A stretch of DNA of 64,000 bases from Casuarina equisetifolia (lineage: Eukaryota; Streptophyta; Magnoliopsida; Fagales; Casuarinaceae): positions 15,857,931-15,921,930 of the forward strand of contig CM052357.1 of the NCBI GenBank assembly GCA_028551475.1, read 5' to 3'. Position 1 is the first letter of the stretch. Each line of letters opens with the position of its first letter. Made by a program: the position numbers and the translations under genes. The notes below the pieces were generated by a model that saw only the letters and a list, made by a program, of their open reading frames with translations, was not told the DNA's origin and ran no database searches. Positions 35,692 to 46,596 of the stretch are shown piece by piece.

Positions 35692-36096
35692 TGTTAAAGG
35701 ACACATCATCCCCACGCAGCACCCCGTCAGCGCCACGTTCACAACACTGCCAAGTCAGCCCTAACCCTAGTGGAACCGGGCGACCCGACATGAATGCGCA
35801 ACCCGCTTCATGACCCGGTTCCGCCGGCGCTCGTGCTCGTCCCTCTCCTCCGAAGATCTCTCCAGCGCCGCTACACGATTTTCTTCCATATTTGTCAAGA
35901 TATGTTTTGTAAAGATTTTAGTTTTGTAAATCGTTGTGCATATATATGTTTTGAAATCATGTTGTAAAGAACAATCGGGAAAGATCAATTGATAGAAGCT
36001 TTTCACAAATCTAGGGTTTACCTTTGTGTCTGTTCATCTTCTCCACCACCGGAATCAAAATTCCGGCAATCCAATCCGATCCTTCTCATTCTTTCA
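35692..36096 (+). repeat. Copia-1 5' LTR (405 bp)
   Basis: Starts TGTTAAAGGACAC and ends CATTCTTTCA; pairs with 40573-40977. Confidence 0.97.
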
Positions 36097-36108
36097 TGGT
36101 ATCAAAGA
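36097..36108 (+). other. Copia-1 primer binding site
   Basis: TGGTATCAAAGA directly follows the LTR, with 9 to 10 matching bases to the initiator-methionine tRNA primer site. Confidence 0.85.
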
Positions 36109-36143
36109 GCCTCTCCGGCTAACGCCTCCTCTCGATCTGACCC

Positions 36144-38864
36144 ATGGCCTCCAATCCCGCTCCCAACTCCACCTCCTCTTCTGCCCTTCCCGAATTCCCC
36201 ACCATGCTGGCCACTCCGAACTCCTCTCAACCCACCGCCCCATCCCCATCCCTCTAGGAGCGTTTCGACGGCTCTAACTTCGTCGTATGGCGAACCCGAC
36301 TACTCCCTTTTCTCCTTTCCCACCGTTTGCTTCCAATTCTGGAAGGAACGGAAACCGCCCCTCCCAGCACCCTCCCCACCACGGACGACCCCGAAAAACC
36401 TAACCCCGCCTACACCGATTGGCTCATCCGCGACCAGACGGCTCTGAGTTGGATTTTGGCGACCTCCACCAACACGGTTGTCACCCAACTCTCTGACCTA
36501 CGGTCGTCGGCCGCCGTGTGGGCTTTCCTCCAGAAATCCTACGCTGCCCAGTCCTCCGCCCATACCTCCTCTCTCCGATTCTAGCTCCACACAATCACGA
36601 AGGGCTCTCGGTCTGTGACCGAGTTCCTTCATGAGGTGAAACCCCTCTTGGACCAGTTGGCCGCCATCGACGTCAAGATTGACGACGATGAGTATATCGG
36701 CCAACTGTTCCGGGGGCTAAGGGACGATTACGACACCCTAGCCACCACCGTCTCCGTCCAACACGAGACGAACCCTCTCACCCGTGAAGCCATCCACGGT
36801 CTCATACTCTCCCAAGAAGGTCGCTTATGCGGCCGTGGCGTCGCCGCTGTCACTCTGGCGGCGTTCGCAAGCTACCCGGGTGCATTTCAGGGGCAACCCA
36901 CACCCAACCCACTTCTATCTCCCCCGCCCCGTAACCCTAATTCCCGCCCGGCCCAACCGCCATCCAACCCACCCACCCTAGATGGCCTTCTCCCGACCCC
37001 ACTGTCTCAGGCCTGGCCTAATCGCAACAATCCGCGAGGGCATCGTAAAACTGGGCCCTTTTGCAGGTTGTGCAAACAGGCCGGACACCACGTGTCCAGT
37101 TGCCCGGAGCGGTTCAACCCACATTTCAACCCGCCCCACCATCTGCATAACCCGCATGCCCACTATACTTCCCCTACACCCTACCACACTGGAACCTCCT
37201 CTCCGCCTCCCTACTCCAACTACCCTGCACCTTACCCCACTGAATCTTTCCCTCCTTTGCATGCCCACTATAGCTACCATGTGCCCTCGCACACTGAATC
37301 CCACCCCTCTCTGCATGCCCACTATACCTACGGTGCACCCCCGCACACCGAATCACCCCCTCGCTCGCATCACTACCATAGTTACGCTCCACCTTACCAC
37401 ACCGGATTCAGCCCCTCAGCTTACCTGACTTCTCTTCCCCCCCCACTTGCCCACTATGGCCTACCAAATCCCCCTCCTTCCATTCTTGACACTGCCTCTT
37501 GGCTTCCCGATTTCGGTGCCTCTCATCATGTCACTGATTCCACTACCGGTCTCACCCATGTGACCCCCTACACTGGATCTCAACAACTTACTGTTGGTGA
37601 TGGGGTCTCTCTCCCTATCACCCACACAGGTACTCTTCATACTTCCACCTTTACTTTGTCCAATGTTTTAGTTGTTCCCTCCATCACCAAAAATCTTCTC
37701 TCTGTCTCTCAATTTACTTCCAAAAATAACTGTCATTTCCTATTTTCTCCCACTCACTTTTGCGCTATCTCCTCCCACTCGGGACAGGTCCTCCTCTATG
37801 GCACACTTGATCGTGCCCTCTACCATGCTGCTCTGCCTGACGTTTCATGTCCTCCCCGTGCTTTTCTTGCCTCCAGTCCTCACAGTCTCTCTCTCTGGCA
37901 TCGCCATCTTGGGCACCCCTCTGCCGTTGTTCTCCTTCTGTTTTTGAAGACGTCCTCATTAACATACACCTCCCCTCCTGATCCCCCTTGTACAGCGTGT
38001 GCTCTTAGTAAGAGTCATCGCCACCCCCACCCCCCTTCTCCCTTTAGGTCGTCTTCCCCATTACAATTAGTTCATTTTGACATTTGGGGTCTTGCTCCCG
38101 TTGACTCTTTAAATGGCAATAAATACTATGTGTGTTTCATTGATGATTTTTCCTGATTTACTTGGCTATACACTTTCTCTTCTCGCTCTCATTTCTTTAA
38201 TATTTTCGTTGCCTTCCACAAGTTTGTTGAAAATCAATTGAATGGCCGCCTCCAGGCTATTCAGTGTGATGGTGCTCCAGAGTTCCTTTCTACGGTGTTC
38301 CATGCTTATCTTCAGCAGCATGGCATTCATCAGCGCCTCTCCTGCCCCTACTCACCATTTCAAAATGGTGCCGCTAAACGGAAACACCGGCATCTTGTGG
38401 AGACTGTCCTCACTCTACTCACCCAGGCTGCTGTTCCACCACACTTTTGGGACTTTGCTTTTGAGATGGCAGTGTTCCTCATCAACTGCCTCCCGACTCC
38501 CCTGCTCTGCAATCGTTCTCCGTGGCAGCTGTTGTTCCACCATCCTCCCGACATCTCCCGCCTCCGAGTGTTTGGTTGTGCTGTTTTCCCCTACCTTCGC
38601 CCCTATGCTCCCCACAAGCTCACTCCACGCTCTCAAGCCTGCATCTTCCTTGGCTACCCCCCAGGCTATCGAGGCTATCGTTGCTACAATCCCCAGACTC
38701 AGCGCATCTTTATTGTTGCCGACGCAGTGTTCCATGAAAAGGTCTTCCCTTATCACCAACTCACTCCTTCCCCACCCTCCCCCCTCCCCCACTATTGTCC
38801 CCATCCCTGTCCTGGTGCCATCCCCTATGCTCCCACCTCCCACCGACAGCCGCCCTACTCTTGA
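36144..38864 (+). pseudogene. Copia-1 gag-protease-integrase, broken by three stops
   Basis: One reading frame runs from ATG 36144 to 38864, interrupted at 36255 (TAG), 36582 (TAG) and 38154 (TGA, where relatives usually have Arg). Gag core: NPAYTDWLIRDQTALSWIL and KPLLDQLAAIDVKIDDDEYI. Zinc knuckle near 37060-37105: CRLCKQAGHHVSSC, intact. A long Pro/His/Tyr-rich linker with THY-type repeats follows. Protease active site near 37500: WLPDFGASHHVT, with Phe for the usual Ser of D-S-G. Integrase: HRHLGHPS zinc segment, HFDIWG, QCDGAPEF, and QNGAAKRKHRHLVE, where the catalytic Glu of the DDE triad reads Lys. The shape and order are those of Copia gag-pol; two separate catalytic changes and the stops show it is dead. 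Confidence 0.93.
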
Positions 38865-38899
38865 GACTTCCCCATCCCTGGATACTTCCCCACCATGAT

Positions 38900-40555
38900 C
38901 CTCCCCACCCCCTTCTCCCCCTGCTCCCCCACCTCGCCCAGTCACCCGACTTCAGGATGGCACCCTTGCTCGCCGCACCCTCATTCGTCACCATACCTAT
39001 GCCCTTACTGCTTCTGCCCATCCTCACCCAGAGCCCACCTGCTACACACAGGCTGCTCGTGACCCCCAGTGGCATGAAGCTATGGTTGCCGAGTACTCTG
39101 CACTCATCCGCAATGGCACCTGGACCTTGGTTTCCCCACCCCCTGGCATCCGTCCCATTGGCTGCAAGTGGATCTTTAAGATCAAGCTTCGCTCAGATGG
39201 TTCCCTTGAGCACTACAGGCTCACCTTGTCGCTAAGGGCTTTCATCAGCAAGAGGGCATTGACTTCACGGAGACCTTCAACCTCGTTGCCAAGCCAGTTA
39301 CAGTTCGCACAGTTCTCTCTCTTGCCTACTCCCGTGGTTGGACTATTCGTCAACTAGATGTCTCCAATGCCTTTTTTCATGGCCATCTCAGTGAAGTGGT
39401 ATACATGCAACAGCCTCCAGGCTTTGTTGATCCCAATCAGCCATCTCATGTGTGTCGTCTTTACCGCTCACTTTACGGTCTTAAACAGGCCCCTCGCACT
39501 TGGTACCAGCGGTTGAGCTCCTTCCTCACCTCCATTGGCTTTGTGATCTCTGCTGCTGACACATCTTTGTTCACTCGCCACACTCCCTGGTACAGCATCA
39601 TCCTTCTCGTTTATGTTGATGACATTATTCTCACGGGCTCTCCCTAGGCCCCCATTGCTGCTCTTTTACAGATTCTCCACCAGGAGTTTGCTCTCAAGGA
39701 CCTCGGCCCTATACATTACTTCCTTGGTGTTGAGGTGCACCCTACCTTTGATGGCCTTTTCCTTCATCAGGCCAAGTTCACACTTGACATCCTTGCTCGT
39801 GCCAAGATGACAGACGCCAAAGCCGTTTCCACTCCTTGCACGACCGATGAGCCGTTCTCTCTTTGGAGTGGCGAGCCCCTTGCTGATCCAGTTCTCTACC
39901 GCAGTATTGTTGGTGCTCTTCAGTATCTTACTCTCACTCGGCCAGACATTGCCTATGCTATCAACACCGCCTGCCAGTTTCTGCATCATCCTACAACTGC
40001 CCATTGGCAAGCTGTGAAACGCATTCTACGCTACTTGGCTGACACTCCCCGCTTGGGTCTTCTTCTCACTCGCAGCCCCTCCACTGCTCTTCATGCCTTT
40101 TCTGATGCTGGTTGGGCTGGTGATCGTGATGATCGGCGCTCAGTCGGTGGTTTCCGTATCTTCTTGGGTAGGAATCTTATCTCTTAGAGTTCTCGCAAGC
40201 AACGCACTGTCGCCCGCTCCAGCACCGAAGCTGAGTACAAATCTCTTGCTGACACCATTGCTGAACTTATGTGGATTGAGTATCTCCTTCGTGATCTTCA
40301 TGCTTTACTGCCTCATTCCCCAACTCTGTAGTGTGACAATCTCTCTGCTCTATACTTGACTGCCAATCCGGTCTTTCATGCTTGCACTAAACACATTGAA
40401 ATCGACTTTCACTTTGTTCGAGAACGTCTTGCTTGTGGTCAGCTTCACCTACAGTTCATCTCCACCGTCGACCAGCCTGCCGACATCTTCACTAAAGGTC
40501 TCTCCTCCACTCGCTTTCGTCTTCTTCGCTTCAAGCTGACGGTATTATCTGCCCC
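38900..40555 (+). pseudogene. Copia-1 reverse transcriptase-RNase H, frameshifted
   Basis: The start lies one frame over (GTWTLVSPPPGIRPIGCKWI, about 39115-39175) and returns to the gag frame at about 39225. From there come VSNAFFHGHLSEVVYMQQPP, YRSLYGLKQAPRTWYQ, LLVYVDDIILTGSP with the catalytic Y-V-D-D intact, LGPIHYFLGVEV, LTRPDIAYAINTACQFLHHP and ILRYLADTPRLGLLL. RNase H follows: ARSSTEAEYKSLADTIAELM, KHIEIDFHFVRERL and DQPADIFTKGLSS. Stops at 39645 (TAG), 40185 (TAG, normally Trp) and 40329 (TAG) break the frame. Confidence 0.93.
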
Positions 40556-40563
40556 TTTAGCTT

Positions 40564-40572
40564 GCGGGGGGA
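40564..40572 (+). other. Copia-1 polypurine tract
   Basis: GCGGGGGGA lies directly against the TG of the 3' LTR; it primes plus-strand DNA synthesis in LTR elements. Confidence 0.8.
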
Positions 40573-40977
40573 TGTTAAAGGACACGTCATCCCCACGCGG
40601 CACCCCGTTAGCGCCACGTTCTCAACTCCGCTAAGTCAACCCTAACCCTAGTGGAACCGGGCGACCCGATATGAATGCGCAACCCGCTTCATGACCCGGT
40701 TCCACCGGCGCTCGTGCTCGTCCCTCTCCTCCGAAGATCTCTCCAGCGCCGCTACACGATTTTCTTCCATATTTGTCCAGATATGTTTTGTAAAGATTTT
40801 AGTTTTGTAAATCGCTATGCATATATATGTTTTGAAATCATGCTGTAAAGAACAATCGGGAAAGATCAATTGATAGAAGCTTTTCACAAATCTAGGGTTT
40901 ACCTTTGTGTCTGTTCATCTTCTCCACTGCCGGAATCAAAATTCCGGCAATCCAATCCGATCCTTCTCATTCTTTCA
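40573..40977 (+). repeat. Copia-1 3' LTR (405 bp)
   Basis: Same length and ends as 35692-36096, about 16 substitutions and no indels by eye; followed by the CTTAT duplication. Confidence 0.97.
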
Positions 40978-40982
40978 CTTAT

Positions 40983-43900
40983 TTTAAGTTGATTAAATTA
41001 TTCGAGTGGATATGGTGTACAGGTGAAGGGAAATACAGCTATTTTCTATAAAACACAGTCTATATTCTGGCCTTTTTTTGAGCAATGCATAATCATTCCG
41101 ATCTCAAATTGTTGGTTCTAAAACTTAAGGTAATTAAATCAAGAATTATGGACAACATATGAGTTTTTGAGTGTCCATGAAACAGATTTAACAGTGCTGC
41201 AAGTTAGTAAATGTTAATTTTCTGTCGTATCGAATGAAAGGAGAACCTGTAGACTAACTTCAGCCATCTAGGACTTTGTAGTTGGAATAGAAGAAACCAC
41301 TTTGCTTGAAAACCTCTTGTTGACATGAAGGCAAACTATCACAAACAGACAAACGTTTTATAAGCGACAGAACAGTTTGAAACCATGACCGTGAATTTTC
41401 TAAATGAAGATTCTTGTAGAGGATCTACATGTAGGGCCTAGTCTGCTTCCCAATTGCCTATGTTCAAACTTTTCTAGTCAAAGGAAAGTAGCGTTGCGTT
41501 GCGAGGGAACTCATCCCCAGATGTGTGCATTGCCTGAAGATCAGGGAAAGAGAGAAAAAGAATAGAGCAACCGAAGGACTACGGATTCAAGCTGAAGGCT
41601 CCCACCCTCAGAGACAGAAAGATCTCTCATTTGGATTGTAGCAGCTTATCCAATCACCCCTTCAGCTCTTCAATCCATGTGAGTCAGGTCGTACCTAGCT
41701 CACTAAAATATTGGATTCTTGTTCAACGTGACTAGTAAATTATAGCGGTTCAATGTATTGTATCGCATAAGATAGAGATTTAAACATGGGCTTTATAGCT
41801 TTAATTGGGTAGACGAATCAGGTCTTATCTGGGGAGCACAGAGATTTAAACCTTTGTTGCATCTTTCCTTTTCCGAATTCTTCCCCCAGAAAGTTTTAAG
41901 TACTAAATTGTTCCAGTGTTTTTAAGAATATAGTATCACCACCACCAGAAACAATGATAACAAGCATTACAGTTTTATAAGAATAGAATAGGTCTATTTC
42001 ACACATGAAGCGAAATACAGCACATGCGTTTAATTTGCATCTTGGTTTGTTCACACTTCCGTTCTTTGGGACTGATCTGCTTGCTTGCAGGACTAGGATT
42101 TATAATACTCTTACCAGTTCTACTATAGGAATCTATATCCCACTTGCTCATTCAATTGTTGTCAAGTGGAGCTGAATAGTCAATGTTCATGTTTTGAACT
42201 TCTGGGAACTTTTTAATTAATAATGGTCCAAAATTGCTAAGGAAATTCCAATTTGCATTACTTTTTCCACTACATAAAATACAAGCACAGTTTAGATATA
42301 TGTAAGCCATGACATAAAGTAACATCCTAATCGTTTTGCAAAAGGGAAAATTTTAAAGCATTAGAGGCCAAAGAGAGGAGAGATGGAAAACGCTGATAAA
42401 ATATTTCCATCAAGGCCGGGACGGTTCCAGGAACATGATAAACCCTTCCCTACCCTCCTGCGCATTTCTCTTGCTGTCTTGCAATTATGGGTTTTCTTCT
42501 CGTTTTACAGAATGCCCCCACTGCAAACCAACTCGCTTACCCCCAAGTCTGATCAGAGCGGCAACATGGCAAGATTCTGGCAATGCGTCATTATGAATTA
42601 ATTAGAGAAATAGTAAAGGATGCTCTTCGTAGTCTATCTTAATCGAGAAGGTGTTGAGAGATTCGAATGTTGTACAGTAACCATTATTCAATGATCTTAT
42701 TGGAAGTCTCCATGAGGCTTGCCACCTTCCCTAGGGGTAGTGGGGAACATTACGCATATTGGATTTGATTTTGGCTTTCACAATATAAAATACAAGAGTC
42801 TCGTGGTTGACACGCTTTGATGGATAAACGACGACTCTTTAGTCATGCTTAATCATCTTGTTGAGTAAACGGGTGATTACAATATTTAAGGAGTCATCAT
42901 TTAAGGCCTTGATGAACATTAGAGAAGCTTAACTAAACGCTTTGGTCCTCAGATAATAGCATAAGTTAGTGTTATGCTATATGAGTAAATTCGTAGCCCA
43001 CATGTATAAGTAGGCAATTTGTATTTCTTATGAAAACAACAGAATAAAGTGTTAATATCTAAGACCAGTATGTGTTAGGTCTCATCTGATATCAACACTA
43101 ATTTATAAGACAAATTGTGTTTTTTTTTTCTTTTCTTTCTAAGGGAATTCCGTAATTGCATTGTGGAACTTTATAAGCCACGATAAACGGTGAAAAACTC
43201 TTATCACTGACAAATGAACTTCCATCTTACTTGTCCAAGCTGGTAAATTGCTTCAAACGTTTTCATATTATTTTCACTAAATGCGCACTGGATTGGGTAA
43301 GCTTGATTTCTTGTGGCTTTTTATTGCGGTTTGGTAAATTCTTATACTGGTTCATTGCAACTACAAAGGTTTATAGCATCGGTAGTCTCTTCTTAGATAC
43401 ACTGAGGTTTTTGTCTCACTTATACAGAACAACAAAAGAGGGCTTGCAACACAATGTCTAAATCTAAGGATAAATTCTTAGAGTGAGATAAAGAAGTAGA
43501 GAGAGAACAAGTGAGAAAAAACCTTCTTTCTAAATTATCAGTGGCAAAAGCTCTTCTTACAAGATGAGCGACTCTTCATGAAAATAAATTGAATACATGT
43601 ACTCAGTAAGCCATTTATGATACATGGTTATTATATCTAATTTTGTTAATATTAATAAAACTTGTTAAGTTATCTCTCTTATTTTTCAAAAAATAAAAAA
43701 TAAAAATAAAAATGCATCCAAACTTGCCCAAAATAAATATACTTGAATCTCAGCAATAAAACAGAAATTAACTCGGCTTTAGTTGCAACTCAATTCTAAG
43801 TCATTCTTGTTCATGCATTCAACGGCTATACAGAGTTAATTTAAAACTTTTCAGGTTCTGTAGATCTTAATCAAATGTTTCATCTTGTCAAAATCATACT

Positions 43901-46164
43901 AATCAAATGCTATAATTTTACCGGATTAAGAGGAAACATTTAGGAGATCATGTCAAAGCAACATTCTTTTATACTATATTCTTGTCATGTTAATCTAAAT
44001 ATTTTACTTTTGAGCAAAAATTCGAAGATCAGTTTATATTCTTCAATGCTAAAGAAGATAAAATTTCAAGTATATTTGGCTTCTTAGAAATTGAGAATTA
44101 ATTTGACAACAATCATAATTGAACAAATTTAGTATGTGGAATCCTTAAAATAAAAATCTTTTTAGTAAAATTTTAAGAAGAGTTTTTTCCCCAAAAGAAA
44201 ATGAATGTTATGCACAAATAAAAAAGATACACAAGTAAAAATTTCTCCCTTATTATCATCGTGGAGCCAACAAATTGCCCTTCTAATCACTACAGGGATA
44301 GCATGGACTAGGGGAACTCCTGTTGCAGGGTTTGGCGATGACCAGTATTAGGTCGTCATAGTTGTTTCATTGCTACTTCATGTTTGCTATCGGTTCTAGA
44401 ATTCTACATTTTACTTTTAAAACATTCTATGCCTTATCCACAACATATTCTCAAAGCGAGAGCCACATCTGAAATTTTTTTGACCTAGTTGATTTTTGAA
44501 AATAATTGTTCTTTTTGAATAAAAAGATGTTCACGGTTTAGTAAGTAACTCATAATTAATAGTAAATTTTATTAATAAGTTCTTGAAAGAAATTTAAATG
44601 ATGAAAATGTACTTTTATCCTAAAATCAACTTATAAAAGAATGACTTATCTTATATATTATGAGTACAACAAATCAAAACATTAATATTGTGAGATACAA
44701 GCTTGATTGTAACACATTCATTTTCCCCAAGCATGTGTAAATACTTCTTGTAAAAAGTTTTTTTTTTTGGGTGAAAAGTTAAGAATTATATGTCACTGCA
44801 AAAAAATAAAAATTGTTTAATTATAACATTTTCATTGAGACTCATTTGGCATATTTTTTTTTATAAAAAGTTAGTTTATAAATAGATAAGTGTCTCACTT
44901 GAAATTAACTTATAATGTATTTATTTTTAAAAAATTAACATATAAGATAGAGACATATGTAAAGATAATAGAATAAAATAGTAACAATACGAGATCTATA
45001 CTAAATTTCAACATAAACAAGATTTAAAATATAAATTTGCATTTCATGAGGTAAAAAGCTCACTTTGCAAGCACTATTCCTTTTGACCGATCATCGCTAA
45101 GTAGATGTCTTTCCACAAGATCATATTTTTCCGTATGAAATCTTAGGGGAGGGAGGAAAAAAAAAGTATAAAAGAAAGATTGAGGTGCAGATCTAAATCG
45201 ACTCAGGTTTATCTACTTACTTGATGGCGACCGCTCAACCACGATCATAACCTGCTCTTGGCTTGATATATTCATTGTCCATCCTTGAGCTTAATTTTTT
45301 AAAACTAGAACATTTTTGTGAGTATTATCTTTTACCCCACGTGGTTACTTGTGTAGGCACCGAAATCAACGGACGGGGCAAGGACTATGGGCCGTTCATG
45401 GGGTACCAACAAACAAGATGGTCAGGCCAGGATGGGTCGTCGTAACTAACCCCGTTCAAAAAGTCAGCGCTCTACAATGCCAATGACCTTAAAAATGGCC
45501 TTCTTGTTGGCCACAAACGTGATGGGTATTATGGGAATCCCAAGCCGACAAAGATCATTCAGTCTCCTAACCCCAAGCGTAGGTCACGTTGCTGAGCCGT
45601 AACAGCCAGAAGCTTAGGTAAAACAGGAGGACACGTGGACTCTCCCACGACGAATGCTGCGCTCTCTCTTTCATGTTCTCGCCCAAAATCGGGGAACGGC
45701 AGCATCAGTGCATGGGTATCATGGGCACCTACTACATCTGACAAGATCACTACGTGTCCAGCAGCGAAACGAGAATATTAACTGCTACCACGTTTACTTG
45801 TCGTAACCTGTACCTACAGATATAAGTTTATCACATCCCGTGGATTTGATTTAAAAAAGAAAAAAAGACGTCTTTGCTTTCAAAGGAAAAGTACGACTTT
45901 TCTTAAGCAATTGTATGTACCATTTATGAAATTATTCTAGGGGCGATCTTGAAATTAGTCAATAACATATGAATGTATCATTTTGTGATATCACTCCTCG
46001 TTTGGTAAACTAAAACTCAAAATCAATGAACCTAATTGAGAAAAAATTTCAATATTTTCACACGATTTCAGGCAAAATTTTAATATCATTCAGTTTGCAA
46101 AAAACTCATACGTTGGACTATTTTAACTGGCTGCATGTGTGAAGAGTATAGGTGAAAATATATT
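40983..46164. other. Intergenic region between the two Copia elements, no gene recognised
   Basis: AT-rich. The small ORFs at 42383-42601 and 43231-43461 match nothing I know; the second has only faint LTR-like words (EGLQHN). A less AT-rich patch at about 45200-45800 contains a G-box CACGTG at 45632-45637, but no coding frame of note. Nothing else is supported. Confidence 0.5.
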
Positions 46165-46169
46165 CTTTT

Positions 46170-46404
46170 TGTTGGAGATATGTGATTATATTTCTATATT
46201 GATTATTATTCTTACCATTGGTGATGTAATTGTTACGGAATTATTTGTGTAGTTGGTAGGCAATTATTTTTATTTCTTTATTTGTATTTTCCATCTTTGT
46301 ATATCCCTACTTTATAAAGGGACATCCTATGTACATCTTTATTCATTCAATAGAATACACGAGGGTTCTCACAGTCATGCTCTCTTTCCTCTCCCTTTGT
46401 GACA
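46170..46404 (+). repeat. Copia-2 5' LTR (235 bp)
   Basis: Starts TGTTGGAGATATG, ends CCCTTTGTGACA. A TTTATAAAGG box at 46311-46320 is the likely LTR promoter. Confidence 0.97.
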
Positions 46405-46417
46405 TGGTATCAAGAGC
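46405..46417 (+). other. Copia-2 primer binding site
   Basis: TGGTATCAAGAGC directly follows the LTR and matches the initiator-methionine tRNA primer site with one gap-like difference. Confidence 0.85.
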
Positions 46418-46596
46418 CAGTCCTTTTTTTGCTTCCGCATCTTTTCCTCTCTGATTTTTTTTCACCACCTCTCTCCTTTGCTTTTGCTGTCCTTGCTCCC
46501 TGCATCACAGTGTTAGCAACTCCAGTGTAGAAATTAGTATCAATTTTTTTTTTCAAATAAACCACATACACTCTTACCTTCTCCCTTACCGTTATC

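Larger units (their letters stand above)
35692..40977 (+). mobile_element. Copia-1: complete but defective Ty1/Copia retrotransposon
   Basis: It is bounded by two 405-bp LTRs and flanked by the perfect pentamer CTTAT (35687-35691 and 40978-40982). Gag, protease, integrase, reverse transcriptase and RNase H follow in the Copia order. The coding region is far GC-richer than the flanks. It has at least six in-frame stops (36255, 36582, 38154, 39645, 40185, 40329) and a pair of compensating frame changes between about 38865 and 39225, so it cannot make a full polyprotein. By eye the LTRs differ at about 16 of 405 positions, much older than Copia-2. Confidence 0.97.

Noticed and set aside
38415-38945. 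Minus-strand ORF of 176 residues rich in Gly
   Set aside because: Shadow of the Copia-1 integrase and Pro-rich linker on the other strand.
42383-42601. 72-residue plus-strand ORF as a small gene
   Set aside because: No recognisable family, no promoter or splice context, and length expected by chance in this much sequence.
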